Shown in pieces: positions 63,468 through 64,000 of a DNA stretch of 64,000 nt. Below the pieces are notes generated by a model. That model was given only the letters and a program-made list of their open reading frames with translations, was not told where the DNA came from and did not search any database. The translations under genes and the position numbers were made by a program. Source of the stretch: Sphaeroforma sirkka (lineage: Eukaryota > Opisthokonta > Ichthyosporea > Ichthyophonida); NCBI GenBank assembly GCA_001586965.3, contig LUCW03001397.1, forward strand, positions 120,001-184,000, in the 5' to 3' direction. Every line of letters begins with the position of its first letter. Position 1 is the first letter of the stretch.

Positions 63468-64000
63468 GTATGTCCTATCTGATTGCATGCGCACGCTTTG
63501 TTCGTATACATTGGTTTGTTCCGCCCAGCAGGGATGAGGTGACCTGAGTACGAGGCTAGACATAAATCCCACAGCAACGAAAACACCGCTACATTCAAAG
63601 ATATGCACTGGCATGTGTGTGATGATAGATTTCTCGCTAATGCATCAATACTGTATATCTCGTGCAGCTTGTATTTATACTCTGCCAGGTATGACATCGA
63701 TCGCACACATACCTGACTATCTAAGTACGGATTATGAGCTCATTGCCCACGTCTCCGTCTACGTGTATTGTACTGAGTAGGTATCTACATGCTAGAACAA
63801 ATGTAGCACCCTTTCGGTGCAACATGACAATTAGCCAGATATTCTGTTTACCGTTGTTACACTCACTATAGACATGCCAGCCAGGAAGTCATTCTTCTGC
63901 GCCCTGCCATCTACATGTGACTACTACATGCGGTATTGTGTGTCTCATGTGGTACATAGGGTCATGTACATCTCTACACCCTCGCACATCTCTCATGCCG
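63468..64000 (+). other. Aminotransferase intron or unrecognised continuation
   Basis: Follows the donor at 63,468 (gtatgt). No further aminotransferase block such as the expected 'TY' after EDP was found before the window ends, so the intron is at least 530 bp or an exon was missed. Confidence 0.4.

Overview
The window is nuclear DNA of an intron-rich eukaryote using the standard code. Host genes are split by GT-AG introns of about 60 to 1,300 bases, microsatellites are abundant, and fossils of Ty1/copia, Ty3/gypsy, LINE and P-type elements lie side by side. Nothing fixes the species. A unicellular eukaryote such as an ichthyosporean or other early-branching opisthokont would fit, but that is a guess.

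Layout. (1) 0.3-6.1 kb, plus strand: a multi-exon histidine acid phosphatase of the lysophosphatidic-acid-phosphatase (ACP6/PXYLP1-like) type. (2) 6.1-9.2 kb: no recognised gene. (3) 9.25-28.7 kb: a transposon graveyard. It holds a Ty3/gypsy fossil; a minus-strand LINE (11.3-18.0 kb) split by a partial Ty1/copia element that keeps one LTR; a 700-bp box with 18-bp inverted ends around two head-to-head-in-mirror tRNA-like genes; a minus-strand P-type (THAP) DNA transposon (19.8-23.7 kb); and a second, plus-strand copy of the same LINE (25.0-27.3 kb). (4) 29.1-54.4 kb: one satellite array of a 79-bp monomer, about 300 copies, homogeneous inside and decayed at both edges. (5) 54.6-59.1 kb, minus strand: a seven-exon MT-A70 adenine methyltransferase whose 3' end is only about 200 bp from the satellite. 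(6) 61.6-63.5 kb, plus strand: the first three exons of a PLP-dependent aminotransferase with a presequence-like N terminus; it runs off the window.

The three host genes are unrelated in function as far as the sequence shows. The most notable points are the MT-A70 gene (with a one-base homopolymer excess inside its catalytic DPPW codons) beside a CpG-free satellite, the mirrored tRNA-like pair in its inverted-repeat box, and the reconstructed nesting of copia inside the LINE.
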